Shown: positions 20,252 to 31,222, counted from the first letter of the stretch. The stretch is DNA of 64,000 nt from Patiria pectinifera (GCA_029964075.1 CM057135.1:4821001-4885000); one strand, 5' to 3'. The notes: generated by a model from the sequence alone, not told the origin. Made by a program: numbers and translations.

Positions 20252-21665
20252 TTACCGCGTTGCCTCGTAAGCTAAAATACCCATACCAACGATAGCTAAT
20301 ATTCCTACCGTCAACGATAATTTTTCGTCTTGGTGAGTTTGTAGTTTAGTGGGCTCTTGGGTTAAAACTGTAGGTGTTGATGCTGGTGTTGGCGCTGGTG
20401 TTGGTGAGGGTGTAGGTGCAGGTGTTGGTGCTACAACATCGTTCGTCATAGGCTCTGGGGGTGTTGGGGGCGCGACGTCATCGGTGTCATCAAAAGAGTC
20501 GTCCGGTTGAGGTTGTGAGTTTAAATCTGGCACCAAACCAATGTTCATACTCTGGGTAGCGATTTGAAGATTGTTGTTATAGCCGTCGTGCGTTCCAACC
20601 CTCAAGTTCATATCCGATGGAATTAAATACAACCCCGGTTTCACGACAAAATTTAAAGGCGTTCTGGCATACTGCAAAGAGTCTTGAAATTGATCGATAC
20701 TCGTTTCCATGTCGTCTGCTGCATTGATGATATCTTCAACGATGACGTTAAATTGTCTCTGAGCGTCTAATCCAGTTCCCGGTGATAATACGCTCGTTTT
20801 TGTTTGAGCCTGCGCACCGAGTAAAGCGTACACGTAAGATCTAATTGATTCGTTGATCTTTATGATTCCCGCGGAGGTAAACGAACTCGTGTTGGGTATA
20901 AAATCTAACCAAGCCTTTTGTACCGATTCGTTTTGTTCGATGTAAATAACCGTCCAAGGAACATAAAGGCTTCCACTCTTTTAGGACTGTCTAGACCGTG
21001 GTAGCCGCCGTAAAGAACGTTGGGTTTGTTGGGTAATGCTTTATCATATTCACCAACCGCCACAAACTTGCCTTTATTAAAGATATATGAGGTACCTAAA
21101 CCGTTAGATTTTGTGTCTCTCGTCTGTTTAAAAGACTTGTTTTGATCTATGCCAAAAAACAAACAGGTATCGGTAAATGCTCTGTGATTATAACTGTTGT
21201 CTAGAGCGTTAAATGCGTCATCTCCCGGTAAAGGAGCGGCAATGTCGTACAGGATCTTTCTAACCGTAAAATATAAATGAAAGTTAAAGATGGCCCAAAC
21301 GTAACGGTTGCTCGCGTTTAAAAGATCGAATCCAATACCGCAGCCCGTAGTAGCGCAGTAGATCGCAAAATTTAACTGATTTTGATAAAACGACATGGGG
21401 TGTGATTTCCAACGATCTACATCCTCGTCCGTCTCAACGTGAGGCAATTTATAGTCCGAGGTTAAGTCGGGAAACATGGTTAAAAACCCGTTGGTATTAT
21501 TAACTATGACCTCCAGTTCACTGGGTTTAGTGCTGTTTAAAAACTTTGCTTGGGGTGCAGCTTGATGTTTTAGCTCGTTTGCCTTGGCTACATTTTGATT
21601 TACTTGTCTCGTTACCTGATCGGCTATCGATTGTATCTGCTTTGGAACGACTTAAAATCACTCAT
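20252..21665 (-). pseudogene. Unassigned virion-type protein with C-terminal anchor, two frameshifts
   Basis: Three frames on the minus strand belong together: a short N-terminal piece starting at ATG 21,663-21,665, a 190-residue block (21,477-20,905) and a 193-residue block (to the stop at 20,252). Shifts occur within the first five codons (~21,651) and near 20,955. The N-terminal ~50 codons after the first shift encode a helical, Gln/Asn-rich stretch. The middle is aromatic-rich and globular (FNFHLYFTVRKILYDIAAPL, YGGYHGLDSPKRVEAF). The end is a Pro/Thr linker (TPAPTPSPTPAPTPASTP) and a final hydrophobic helix (LTVGILAIVGMGILAYEA). The intact length would be about 470 residues. No family was identified; a minor capsid or penton-associated role is possible. 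Upstream DNA reads TTTTTATATTAAAACTG. Confidence 0.7.
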
Positions 21666-21706
21666 TATTTTAGTTTCAGTTTTAATATAAAAAGACTTTA
21701 AAATAA
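21666..21706. promoter_or_regulatory. Divergent AT-rich promoter region
   Basis: The 41 bp between divergent starts at 21,665 (-) and 21,707 (+) read as TTTTAATATAAAAAGAC plus TTTAAAATAA. Each direction carries the start-proximal motif seen before other genes of the element, and the minus-strand version closely matches the integrase promoter. Confidence 0.5.
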
Positions 21707-22886
21707 ATGCATTCGTTTCACTTGTTTCAAAATGAGCAGACGTTTAAATTAGAAGACGTCGTAGATAATTTAAACGGTCAAAAATCTATACGCGTAAAAA
21801 GGGTGTTGTTTAACGCCGGATATTTTAATATTTCCAGCGCCACGGAGATTGATTGGTTTACGCAAATAGATGGGAGACCCGCGTTTACCACGGATAAACC
21901 TCCCCTCATACCCGCGGAGTTTCTTTCAGATGTACACATAACAACGCCGGATAGAGATTTTATAGAGCGATTGTTACTCGATATACCATACCACTATTTA
22001 TTTAACGATGAAAATGTTTTACAAAAACTATAAACGATCTTATAAAAGCGTACGAAGACGATAGACTAGAATCCGTTTTAGAAGCAAACAAAAGAAAAGA
22101 GCTATTATAGCTGAACGGCGAGGGTTGATTTTAGCCGCCATGAATTCAGAAATAACAAAAACTGAATTAGAACTTAATACGCTTCAATCTTTAGTAAGAA
22201 TATTATTTGTTAGAGAAAGAAAAATCTTTGAAGGTGAGGAATTGGCTTTAAAGTTTATTGAAGGAGAAATGGGTGCGAGCGAGTTGAGCGAGTTGAGAGA
22301 TAGTAGAGAAGCAGGAGTGATTATAAGAGGAAGTCTTATCGTGACGGGTGATGATTTCGATTTTATTCCTCCGAGTCATTTAGAGCCGTTGCCACTGTGA
22401 GGTAGCGGTTCGGTCATCATACCACCGGGGTGGTACGACGTCGATTGGTTCGATTTCATTTTAAATTCTATACCCGGGGTAAGTTTTCGAGTATTTAGAG
22501 AATCTAAAAAGGTGACGTTGGTGATAACCGACGTAAATCTCAAATTGCGTTTAAACAGAGAAGTATCTCGATTACTCAATTTACCCAAAGGAAGACTGGT
22601 ACCCAAAGTGGTGTACACGGGATATTACGACGTTAATCCGTTTAAATTTTTGTTTATTCGCTGCCCGCAATTAAGTACGAGTGAAAACTTTTTTAATGGT
22701 CGTCCTTCTGACATCTTGAAAATCGTACCCGTGGGTACGCACAAACCCGAGCCTGATAGAGTCGAGGATTTCAAAAAACTTAAAAACGGTATAATCGACA
22801 AACTGATATTTTCTATCAGCGGTGAAAAAGGACAGGTATTCAACAATAAGGGTGAGGGTATCATTATCGAGTTGGAGATCTTTTAA
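21707..22886 (+). pseudogene. Decayed jelly-roll-like protein (minor capsid/penton candidate)
   Basis: Successive frames 21,707-22,033, ~22,030-22,110, 22,095-22,400 and 22,401-22,886 form one decayed gene of roughly 390 codons. Frameshifts lie near 22,025 and 22,095, and an in-frame TGA at 22,398-22,400 separates two blocks of the same frame. The first block is a compact beta-rich region. The middle is helical and charged (ITKTELELNTLQSLVRIL). The last ~150 codons are beta-rich (PPGWYDVDWFDFILNSIPG, KVVYTGYYDVNPFKFLFIRC) and end in KGQVFNNKGEGIIIELEI, a closing pattern I associate with jelly-roll minor capsid proteins of Polintons. The gene is likely non-functional here. The start motif ACTTTAAAATAA precedes ATG. 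The penton assignment is tentative. Confidence 0.55.
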
Positions 22887-22912
22887 TTTTAAAATCTGTT
22901 TATATTAAAAAC

Positions 22913-23569
22913 ATGAGTGTAGATGGTAAGGCGTTATACCCCGATATTTCTGGAGATGTACTCCAATTACGTAGTAACGAAGAAACAAAAGTGTTCAGAC
23001 TTAAAAAGATTGAAGAGATTCGATCTTTAATCTTGAAAGAGAGAGACCACCGAGAGCGCACTTATAAAAAAATAAAAAGAATGATAGACGCTATTAATTA
23101 CGTAGAGATAGGAGTCGAAGGACTGGGGGCTATAGCGGGGGCTATAGGTATTCCTGCTCTCTTGGGTGTTATATCAGCCCCCGTTGGATTGGTGCTAGAA
23201 GGAACGTTTATAGGCGCTTTTGGTGTAGATATTCTGCTTAGAATCACGTCTAAGCGATTATCCGCCAAGCTGAAAAAGCACGACCAGATTAAAATATTAG
23301 CAGACTCCAAACTTAACACGATTGAAGAATACGTGTCTCAAGCCATCAACGACGGAGATATATCGCACGAAGAGTTCTTATTGATTACGAGAGAGCTCGC
23401 AAAATTTAATGAGCTTAAGCAAAAAATTAGAACAAAGACCAGCACAAAGCTTCAAAAAATTAAAAACGATACAGACTTTGAAAAAGAAGTTAAAAAACGG
23501 GTAGACGAACGGCTGGCAAAAGAAAAAAAATCTCTTATCGAAAAACTTACAAGTTCAAATTCTCGGTAA
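22913..23569 (+). CDS. Hydrophobic-hairpin protein with charged helical tail (218 residues)
   Basis: Intact frame, unknown function. Residues ~22-58 are charged and helical (LKKIEEIRSLILKERD). Residues ~60-105 form a Gly/Ala/Ile-rich hydrophobic hairpin (GLGAIAGAIGIPALLGVISA, then VGLVLEGTFIGAFGVDILL), which suggests membrane insertion. Residues ~115-218 are a Lys/Glu-rich helical tail. A second copy, 5'-truncated by the window, lies at 63,464-64,000 (-), with roughly four in five residues identical by eye, strongest from the hairpin into the proximal tail. In both elements it is convergent with the TFIIB-like gene. ATG is preceded by AATTTTAAAATCTG and TTTATATTAAAAAC. Confidence 0.8.
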   Translation: MSVDGKALYPDISGDVLQLRSNEETKVFRLKKIEEIRSLILKERDHRERTYKKIKRMIDAINYVEIGVEGLGAIAGAIGIPALLGVISAPVGLVLEGTFIGAFGVDILLRITSKRLSAKLKKHDQIKILADSKLNTIEEYVSQAINDGDISHEEFLLITRELAKFNELKQKIRTKTSTKLQKIKNDTDFEKEVKKRVDERLAKEKKSLIEKLTSSNSR

Positions 23570-23597
23570 ATAAACATTATGAAAGCGATCCGCCGAG

Positions 23598-24071
23598 TTA
23601 TACCTCTATTTCACCTCTTAGGGCTACACCCTCGGCCCCGCCTTTATTGTAGTGGTCATCGTATCTTTTTAGTGCCTTATTAAATTGATTTTGAGTTACT
23701 TTAAATACATCTCTAACTCGTTCTTTGTTCCATCCAACGACGTGATGGTAACACGCCGCTATTAACGACCGTTTCACGCATCCGTTTCCCCTCAATGTTT
23801 TGTAATTAACGAGCTCGTTATATTTATTGATTGTTTCTTGGACATCTTCTGAGTCTTGCTCTGGACAAACAGAAAATATAAGTTTCTCCACAGTTTTTCT
23901 TTTGTTTCTTTTTAAAGTTGACCAATTGATACGATCTTCTTGCGCATTTTCTGCCGAAAAATCAAAGTAACGTGAAACTATTTCACCGCACGTTTCACAA
24001 ACTAAAAAACCATTCTCGATGATTATATGATGATCGCACTGATCTGTTTTATTAGATAGCTCGAGGTTCAT
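23598..24071 (-). CDS. TFIIB-like transcription factor with N-terminal zinc ribbon
   Basis: 157 residues, intact. A zinc ribbon opens the protein: Cys12-x-x-His (DQCDHHIIIENG), then CETCGEIVSRYFDF at ~residues 29-42, the spacing and glycine of TFIIB/Rrn7/archaeal TFB ribbons. The remainder (~residues 55-150) is helical with RGNGCVKRSLIAACYHHVVG and VRDVFKVTQNQFNKALKRY, resembling a single cyclin-like repeat. At half the length of cellular TFIIB it would lack the second repeat. Known role of the family: recruiting RNA polymerase to promoters. The gene is the first one inside the right TIR and is retained, though broken, in the second element. Upstream: TTTTAAAAACTTTATTTAAA, then TTTTTAATAA directly before ATG. 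Confidence 0.8.
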   Translation of the reverse strand: MNLELSNKTDQCDHHIIIENGFLVCETCGEIVSRYFDFSAENAQEDRINWSTLKRNKRKTVEKLIFSVCPEQDSEDVQETINKYNELVNYKTLRGNGCVKRSLIAACYHHVVGWNKERVRDVFKVTQNQFNKALKRYDDHYNKGGAEGVALRGEIEV

Positions 24072-24162
24072 TTATTAAAAATGATTTATTTGTTTAAATA
24101 AAGTTTTTAAAATAGACAGAGGGAGATGCCTAGACAGAGGGAGATATGGGGTTTGTTGCCGT

Positions 24163-24421
24163 ACCCCCCACTTATAATATAACAACTCGGAGAGAGAAGA
24201 GATATATTTGGGGAGCTAGAGGGGAGATATATTTGGGGAGCTAAACAGATATATTTGGGGAGGGATCTATTTGGGGGTGGGGATCATTGGAAAGGGATGG
24301 GTACAATGGGAGGGGCAGAGACGGGGGAGGGGGTAAAGTCTGGTACCCTGGCTTCTCCCCATTGACCCTGTACTACCCCCAGACCTATGGCAAAGTCTGG
24401 AATCCCCCACTAATACCTACT
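24163..24421 (-). repeat. Polinton right terminal inverted repeat
   Basis: Reverse complement of 7,948-8,206 with few differences. It begins inside at GTACCCCCCACTTATAATAT and ends CTAATACCTACT at 24,421. The inner 90 bp next to the TFIIB-like gene (24,072-24,162, with GACAGAGGGAGAT repeated) has no counterpart at the left end. Confidence 0.9.
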
Positions 24422-24426
24422 ACATA
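24422..24426 (+). repeat. Target-site duplication, right copy (ACATA)
   Basis: Matches 7,943-7,947 exactly and lies immediately outside the right TIR. Confidence 0.7.
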
Positions 24427-24429
24427 CAT

Positions 24430-27400
24430 GATTCATGTTGGGAGTGAAAATACCAATAGTACTGAGCAGCCGAGAAGGGAATTAAATTTAATCACGTTTT
24501 GGAAAGAATTCCATATACGGACTCCAGTTATTTTCCAAGATATGAATTGAAAAGTACCAAAAGTTGTAAATCTGACGAAGAAACGGAAATTTAGGAGGGG
24601 AAAAAATCAAGATTTTCTTTAAAAATACTTTGACGTTTCCTGTCATGGCCCATAGAGGTGGAGGCTTATATGGAATTCTTTCCAGTGTTCCTAACGTGGC
24701 GCACTTGAACAAATCCCCGAAAATCCCACATTAACATTTAAGAAATTCTCTAAAGTTGTTAACTTCTGATAAATCATGATTATCCCAACTCACATACCCA
24801 ACTACAGGTTTGTCACATTTACGTAAGCCGCATAAATCTGTGGCATGATGACTGTACCGCGTAGAGTGCGCGGGGACCTGGACAGCTGTAGGCGGCAAGG
24901 CATGCACGCGCACGCTGTCAAAATGTCGAGTTGGATAACGGTCGAGTTGTCCGACCCCACGGGTACAAAGCCTATGGAGAAAACAACGTGCACAATGCCT
25001 ATGGAGAAAAGAACGTGTACAAACCCTATGGAGAAAAGAACGTGTACAAACCCTATGGAGAAAAGAACGTGTACAAACCCTATGGAGAAAAAATGCACCT
25101 TTAATGTTACGTAACTTGACACTTGATGACGTCATGATTACGAATTTCTTCTAGGACCATCTGTGGATGGTGGTCTAAGTGTGTGCCAAGTCTGAGGTTG
25201 ATGCAATTTCAGAAAGTGCCAAATTGCCCTTACGAAAGAAAAAAACGTGTACAAACCCTATGGAGAAGAGTCTGAAAGAGAGAAAAAAAAAAAAAAAACT
25301 AGACGGACGTTGTGTTTGTAGGTAAACAAACACCGAGCTGTTTCGGTGTTTTTTTTTTTCTGTCTTTGAATGAAAAAGATTGACGTGGCCATCGGTGGCT
25401 ATCGAACCCAGAACCTTTGTGTGGGGATTCCAAGTTTTTGCCGTGTGTGCCAAGTGTGTGAAGTCGATTTATGTCAGACGTCCTAAATCCACGTGGTTCA
25501 ATGTGTGCGCAGTCCTCTTTTCTTTGCGTTTGGGAACGGGTGCGCGTGCAAAGCGTACATGTACCTGTGCGCAGATGATGATAGCGGGTCGAGGATAGAT
25601 TTAGGAAAGTGTGAAAGTGTACCTGTATTTAGCAACTTATTTCTGGTGTCTATATTTGAAGTAGGAAAAACGAAATGTGTTCAACTATGTTGGGAGTGAA
25701 AATACCAATAGTACTGAGCAGACGAAAAGGGAATTAAATTTAATGACGTCTTGGAAAGAATTCCATATACGCACTCCAGTTATTTTCCTAGATACGACTT
25801 GAAAAGTACCAAAAGTTGTAAATCTGACGAAGAAACGGAAATTTAGGAGGGGAAAAAATCAAGATTTTCTTTAAAAATACTTTGACGTTTCCTGTCATGG
25901 CCCATAGAGGTGGAGGCTTATATGGAATTCTTTCCAGTGTTCCTAACGTGGCGCACTTGAACAAATCCCCCAAAATCCCACATTAACATTTAAGAAATTC
26001 TTTAAAGTTGTTAACTTCTGATAAATCATGATTATTCCAACTCACATACCCAACTACAAGTTTGTCACATTTACGTAAGCCGCATAAATCTGTGGCATGA
26101 TGACTGTACCGCGTAGAGTGCGCGGGGACCTGGCCAGCTGTAGGGCGGCAAGGCATACACGCGCACGCTGTTAAAATGTCAAGTTGGATAACGGTCGAAT
26201 TGTCCGACCCCGGCCCCATGGGTACAAAGCCTATGGAGAAAACAACGTGCACAATGCCTATGGAGAAAAGAACGTGTACAAACCCTATGGAGAAAAGAAC
26301 GTGTACAAACCCTATGGAGAAAAGAACGTGTACAAACCCTATGGAGAAAAGAACGTGTACAAAACCTATGGAGAAAAGAACGTGTACAAACCCTATGGAG
26401 AAAAGAACGTGTACAAACCCTATGGACAAAAATTGCACCTTTAATGTTACGTAACTTGACACTTGATGACGTCATGATTACGAATTTCTTCTAGGACCAT
26501 CTGTGGATGGTGGTCTAAGTGTGTGCCAAGTCTGAGGTTGATGCAATTTAAGAAAGTGCCAAAGTGCCCTTGCAGAAGAAAAAACGTGTACAAACCCTAT
26601 GGAGAAGAGTCTAAAAGAGAAAAAGAAAAAAAAACTAGACGGACGTTGTGTTTGTAGGTAAACAAACACCGAGCTGTTTCGGTGTTTTTTTCTGTCTTTG
26701 AATGAAAAAGATTGACGTGGCCATCGGTGGCTATCGAACCCAGAACCTTTGTGTGGGGATTCCAAGTTTTTGCCGTGTGTGCCAAGTGTGTGAAGTCGAT
26801 TTATGTCAGACGTCCTAAATCCACGTGGTTCAATGTGTGCGCAGTCCTCTTTTCTTTGCGTTTGGGAACGGGTGCGCGTGCAAAGCGTACATGTACCTGT
26901 GCGCAGATGATGATAGCGGGTCGAGGATAGATTTAGGAAAGTGTGAAAGTGTACCTGTATTTAGCAACTTATTTCTGGTGTCTATATTTGAAGTAGGAAA
27001 AACGAAATGTGTTCAACTATGTTGGGAGTAAAAATACCAATAGTACTGAGCAGACGAAAAGGGAATTAAATTTAATGACGTCTTGGAAAGAATTCCATAT
27101 ACGCACTCCAGTTATTTTCCTAGACATGAATTGAAAAGTACCAAAAGTTGTAAATCTGACGAAAAAACGGAAATTTAGGAGGGGAAAAAATCAAGATTTT
27201 CTTTAAAAATACTTTGACGTTTCCTGTCATGGCCCATAGAGGTGGAGGCTTATATGGAATTCTTTCCAGTGTTCCTAACGTGGCGCACTTGAACAAATCC
27301 CCCAAAATCCCACATTAACATTTAAGAAATTCTTTAAAGTTGTTAACTTCTGATAAATCATTATTATTCCAACTCACATACCCAACTACAAGTTTGTCAC

Positions 27401-28090
27401 ATTTACGTAAGCCGCATAAATCTGTGGCATGATGACTGTACCGCGTAGAGTGCGCGGGGACCTGGCCAGCTGTAGGGCGGCAAGGCATGCACGCGCACGC
27501 TGTTAAAATGTCAAGTTGGATAACGGTCGAGTTGTCCGACCCCGGCCCCATGGGTACAAAGCCTATGGAGAAAACAACGTGCACAATGCCTATGGAGAAA
27601 AGAACGTGTACAAACCCTATGGAGAAAAGAACGTGTACAAACCCTATGGAGAAAAGAACGTGTACAAACCCTATGGAGAAAAGAACGTGTACAAAACCTA
27701 TGGAGAAAAGAACGTGTACAAACCCTATGGAGAAACGAATGTGTACAAACCCTATGGACAAAAATTGCACCTTTAACGTTACGTAACTTGACACTTGATG
27801 ACGTCATGATTACGAATTTCTTCTAGGACCATCTGTGGATGGTGGTCTAAGTGTGTGCCAAGTCTGAGGTTGATGCAATTTAAGAAAGTGCCAAAGTGCC
27901 CTTGCAGAAGAAAAAACGTGTACAAACCTTATGGAGAAGAGTCTGAAAGAGAAAAAGAAAAAAAAGAAAAAGAAAAAAAAAACTGTAACGAAAACAAGAG
28001 CTGTTTCGGTTGTAACCGAAACAGCTAAAAAAAAAACAAACAATTTTTAACGAAAACAAGAGCTGTTTCGGTTGTAACCGAAACAGCTAA
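24430..28090 (+). repeat. Three tandem ~1.25-1.33-kb HINE-like units
   Basis: The phrase ATGTTGGGAGTGAAAATACC starts units at ~24,435, ~25,687 and ~27,019 (spacing 1,252 and 1,332 bp). Within each unit come a conserved AAAGAATTCCATATACG-type block, a 27-bp minisatellite (GAAAAGAACGTGTACAAACC...), one 171-bp-family unit (TTGATGACGTCATGATTACG), an A-rich tract and an AGCTGTTTCGGTG hairpin region. The length difference of 80 bp equals three 27-bp repeats. The third unit ends in two hairpins at 27,999-28,026 and 28,061-28,088 (AGCTGTTTCGGTTGT / ACCGAAACAGCT). Units 2 and 3 are nearly identical, so the duplication is young. Long open frames here come from the 27-bp period and are not genes. Confidence 0.85.
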
Positions 28091-28196
28091 TTAATTACAA
28101 GTACAAGTACAACGATAGGTGTTAAATGACAAAAACATATTGGTACAGAGCTAGTAATACGAAATAAAACGAGTTATTTAGTATTACAAAATGGGA

Positions 28197-31069
28197 TTAT
28201 TCTACCACATATTTGTTAATTTTTTGGGTTTTGTATTTGCGTTTGAATGACGACACATTTGACACCTTTTTAAGAGACGGATGGAGAGAATTCCACCGCT
28301 TGGGGCCTTCATGTTTAACAGTTTTTTGAGTTAAAGTTGTACGAGCCCAGGTCTGGTGAATATCATGATAACGCCTAGTAAAATGACGGTGTACATCCTG
28401 ATTTTTACAAAACATTAAACAGATAGTGTTAGGCAGGTTATTGTTTGAAAGCTGGTACATAATGGTCCCAAGCTGTACAACGTAAATATCATTGGCCTTT
28501 AGTGTTTTGTGTTGCTGTGGGCCCGAAAGTCGGTACGGTTAATTATTCTCAGAGTTTTTTTTGAAGGGCAACAATTCTATTAATATTACTTATTCCACAA
28601 TTCCCACATGCTAAAACACCATAGCTAATGTAAGGTAGAATTAAGGCGTTGTAGAGAGTGAAGAACACATTCTGAGGGGAAAAGGTTTTAAGTTTGCTAA
28701 TAACACCAACATTTCTAGAAATAACGGAGCAAGTATTGTTAATTTGTTTTTTCCAGGACAGAGATTGGTCAATATACAGTCCTAACAATTTCACACAATC
28801 TGTTTTTTTAATAGGTGTGTTATCAATAAAAATATCCTGTAAATGGATATGTTGCTTTTTACTGAAAAACATAAAGTTAGTTTTGTTAATTTTAAGGGAC
28901 AGTTTGTTGGCCTTAATCCATTCATAAACATTCCTTAGTTCTTTGTTAACAGTCTTAAAGAGCTCACTAGGGTCAGGGTGTGTGTAAAATAAATTACTAT
29001 CGTCTGCGAAGAGAATAAATGAGAAAATATCAGAGGATTTCACAATCGTTAATATAAATGGAGAATAGGAGGGGCCCAAGTATGGATCCTTGGGGAACTC
29101 CGCATGAAATTTCCCTATGAGAAGATGAAATGTCTTCAATGGAAACAAATTGATAACGATTTGTAAGATAGTCCCTGAACCACTCCAAGGCAACTCCTCT
29201 AATACCATAATGGTTAAGTTTAGATAAAAGAATATCGTGATTGACTGTATCAAAACCTTGGAGAGGTCCAGGAATATGCCAATCGTATTTGAACGCGCAT
29301 CCATGCTACTGGTGATATTGTTTTTGAACAGTTTAATAACGGCATGAATAGTAGAATTTTTTTCCCGAAATCCAAATTGGGAATTAGATAATATATTGTG
29401 TTTATCGAGGAAATGCGTCATTCGTACGTAAACAATACGTTCTAATATTTTAGAAAATGTGGTTAGAATAGAAATTGGCCTGTAATTGCTAACAAGTTGT
29501 GAATCACCATTTAAAAAAAAAGGAGTGACCCTGGCAATTTTCATAGCGCTTGGTACAGATCCAGTTCAGATTGAGAGGTTCATAATAAAAGTTAGAGGTT
29601 TGGAAATTGCCAAGATCACTTCTTTAATAATACTGCTACCAATGTGATCGTAGCCAGCACTTTTCTTATTAGGCAAGTTACTAACTATATTTTCAATTTC
29701 ATTTTCGGAAACTGGATTAAAAAATATAGAATTAGCATTTGCATCTTGAAGGAAATGTTGCAAATTTACAGAGCTTTGTGAAATTTGACTGCCAGGAGAT
29801 TCACGCTATTAATAACTTTCCATGAACTTTTGATGTTACCCTTGGCATTGTCAAATTGTTTAGCATAATAATTCTGCTTAGATTTGCGTATTACATTAGT
29901 TAATATATATTTTTATAACGTACATAGATAGACCGAGTTATGTCAGTGGGATGGGAGACATATTTTCGATACAACTTATTTTTATGATAAATGGATTTGC
30001 ATAAACTAACTATTATCCAGGGGGATTTAGGAGTTAGTTTACGAGATTTAGATTTACGACTCTTCATGGGAATATTTGTATCATGGAGAGTATTAAAAAT
30101 GTCTATAAATATCGTAAAAGCGGTATCAGCATCAGGTGCATTATAAACTTCAGACCAGTCCCGGGATTTCAAATTATTCTTAAAGTTAGAGACGTTTTTT
30201 TGAGAATATTCACTTGTGTAATTTCGGTAAGAATCTGGGCGTGGCATTTTCAGTGGAAATGAAGTAAAAATTGGAAAATGATCCGATATGTCAGTTATTA
30301 ATATGCCAGAGTTTGGAGGGGGCAAGATATTGGAAAAATATTATCGATAAGGGTGGCAGAATGTTGAGTTACCCTGGTAGGTTTGTTGATGAGAGGTAAA
30401 CACGATGAGGAGAATAGTATGTGTAAGAATTCCTGAGTCTGGCTGGAGTGATCATTATCAAGAAGATTCACATTTAAATCACCAGTAATTAAACAACGCT
30501 TGTTTTCCAGAGTTATTCGCTCAATTATATTTTGAAATGATATAGAAATTCGGTAAAGTTAACATTTGGTGGTGTATAAATGACTCCTACTAAAATATTC
30601 TTTTGTTTAGAAGGAAGAATAATTTCAATAAAAATGGATTCTAAAGAATCGCAATTAGTATTAAAGTCCGATCTAGGAATATAGCATAAATCAGAGTCAA
30701 TGTAAAGAGCTACTCCACCTCCAATTCTATCGATTCTGTTTCTAGATTCTTATCTTTTACCGCGTATGTTCAGGTAATTTTTACAGGATGTTTCTTTTAG
30801 CCAGGTTTCAGAAAGTCCTATAATAGAAATATTCTTATTTAACGGGCTAAGACAGCTTTTTAACTGGTCAATATGTTTATACAAACTTCTGATATTTACA
30901 TGCATAAGAGATAAGTTAGCAGGGGGTCAGTATTAAAAAATTCAACAAATTGTTCCAAGGAATAATAACAGGGATTGCTCAAATTGTGGGCTTGGTTATT
31001 AGGATCATTTGGAATGTTAAGATCGTCGTTTTCAGACAACTGGTGATTAAGAATGTGATGAAAATTCAT
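28197..31069 (-). pseudogene. LINE ORF2: AP endonuclease and reverse transcriptase, broken
   Basis: Starts at ATG 31,067-31,069. The endonuclease N-terminus shows HVNIRSLYKHIDQL and GLSETWL (about 30,905-30,795), and its last motif SDHFPIF lies near 30,275. The reverse transcriptase begins with NYRPISILTTFSKILE (~29,480), has FGFREKNSTIHA (~29,370), a degraded segment near 29,250-29,100, and the catalytic FADDSN (~28,995). The C-terminal piece MYQLSNNN...RWNSLHPSLKKV occupies 28,460-28,197. At least four frameshifts separate these blocks. The order APE-RT and the FADD box place it in the CR1/L2/Jockey assemblage; the exact clade needs a tree. Confidence 0.85.
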
Positions 31070-31222
31070 ACTAGCGTGTACAACAGATAACTAACTAAAG
31101 AAATACCTCAACAGACAAATAAACAAAACAAGACAATAACAAAATAAATAAAATTATTAATTTAAACTACAAACTGCTAGATTAATAGAATACCGTGATA
31201 TTCCATGGAAAACCAACACGCA

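Larger units (their letters stand above)
7948..24421 (+). mobile_element. Complete Polinton/Maverick (adintovirus-like) element, 16.5 kb
   Basis: The element is bounded by inverted repeats that begin AGTAGGTATTAGTGGGGGAT at 7,948 and end with the reverse complement at 24,421. ACATA is directly repeated outside both ends (7,943-7,947 and 24,422-24,426). Inside are the hallmark genes of the superfamily: protein-primed PolB, retrovirus-like integrase, double jelly-roll major capsid protein and packaging ATPase. AG/CT termini and long TIRs are established Polinton traits; the usual duplication is 6 bp, whereas 5 bp is seen here. Several genes carry frameshifts, so the copy is decaying, but the integrase, capsid and ATPase frames are open. 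It is an endogenous virus-like transposon; no host gene is interrupted. Confidence 0.95.

Noticed and set aside
25375-25430. B-box-like GGGTTCGATAGCC on the minus strand in each 1.3-kb unit
   Set aside because: No A box at a suitable distance and no tRNA fold.
26176-27807. Repetitive frames encoding MEKRTCTNP or FSIGFVHVL repeats
   Set aside because: The 27-bp period keeps all frames open. They occur on both strands and follow copy number, not protein selection.
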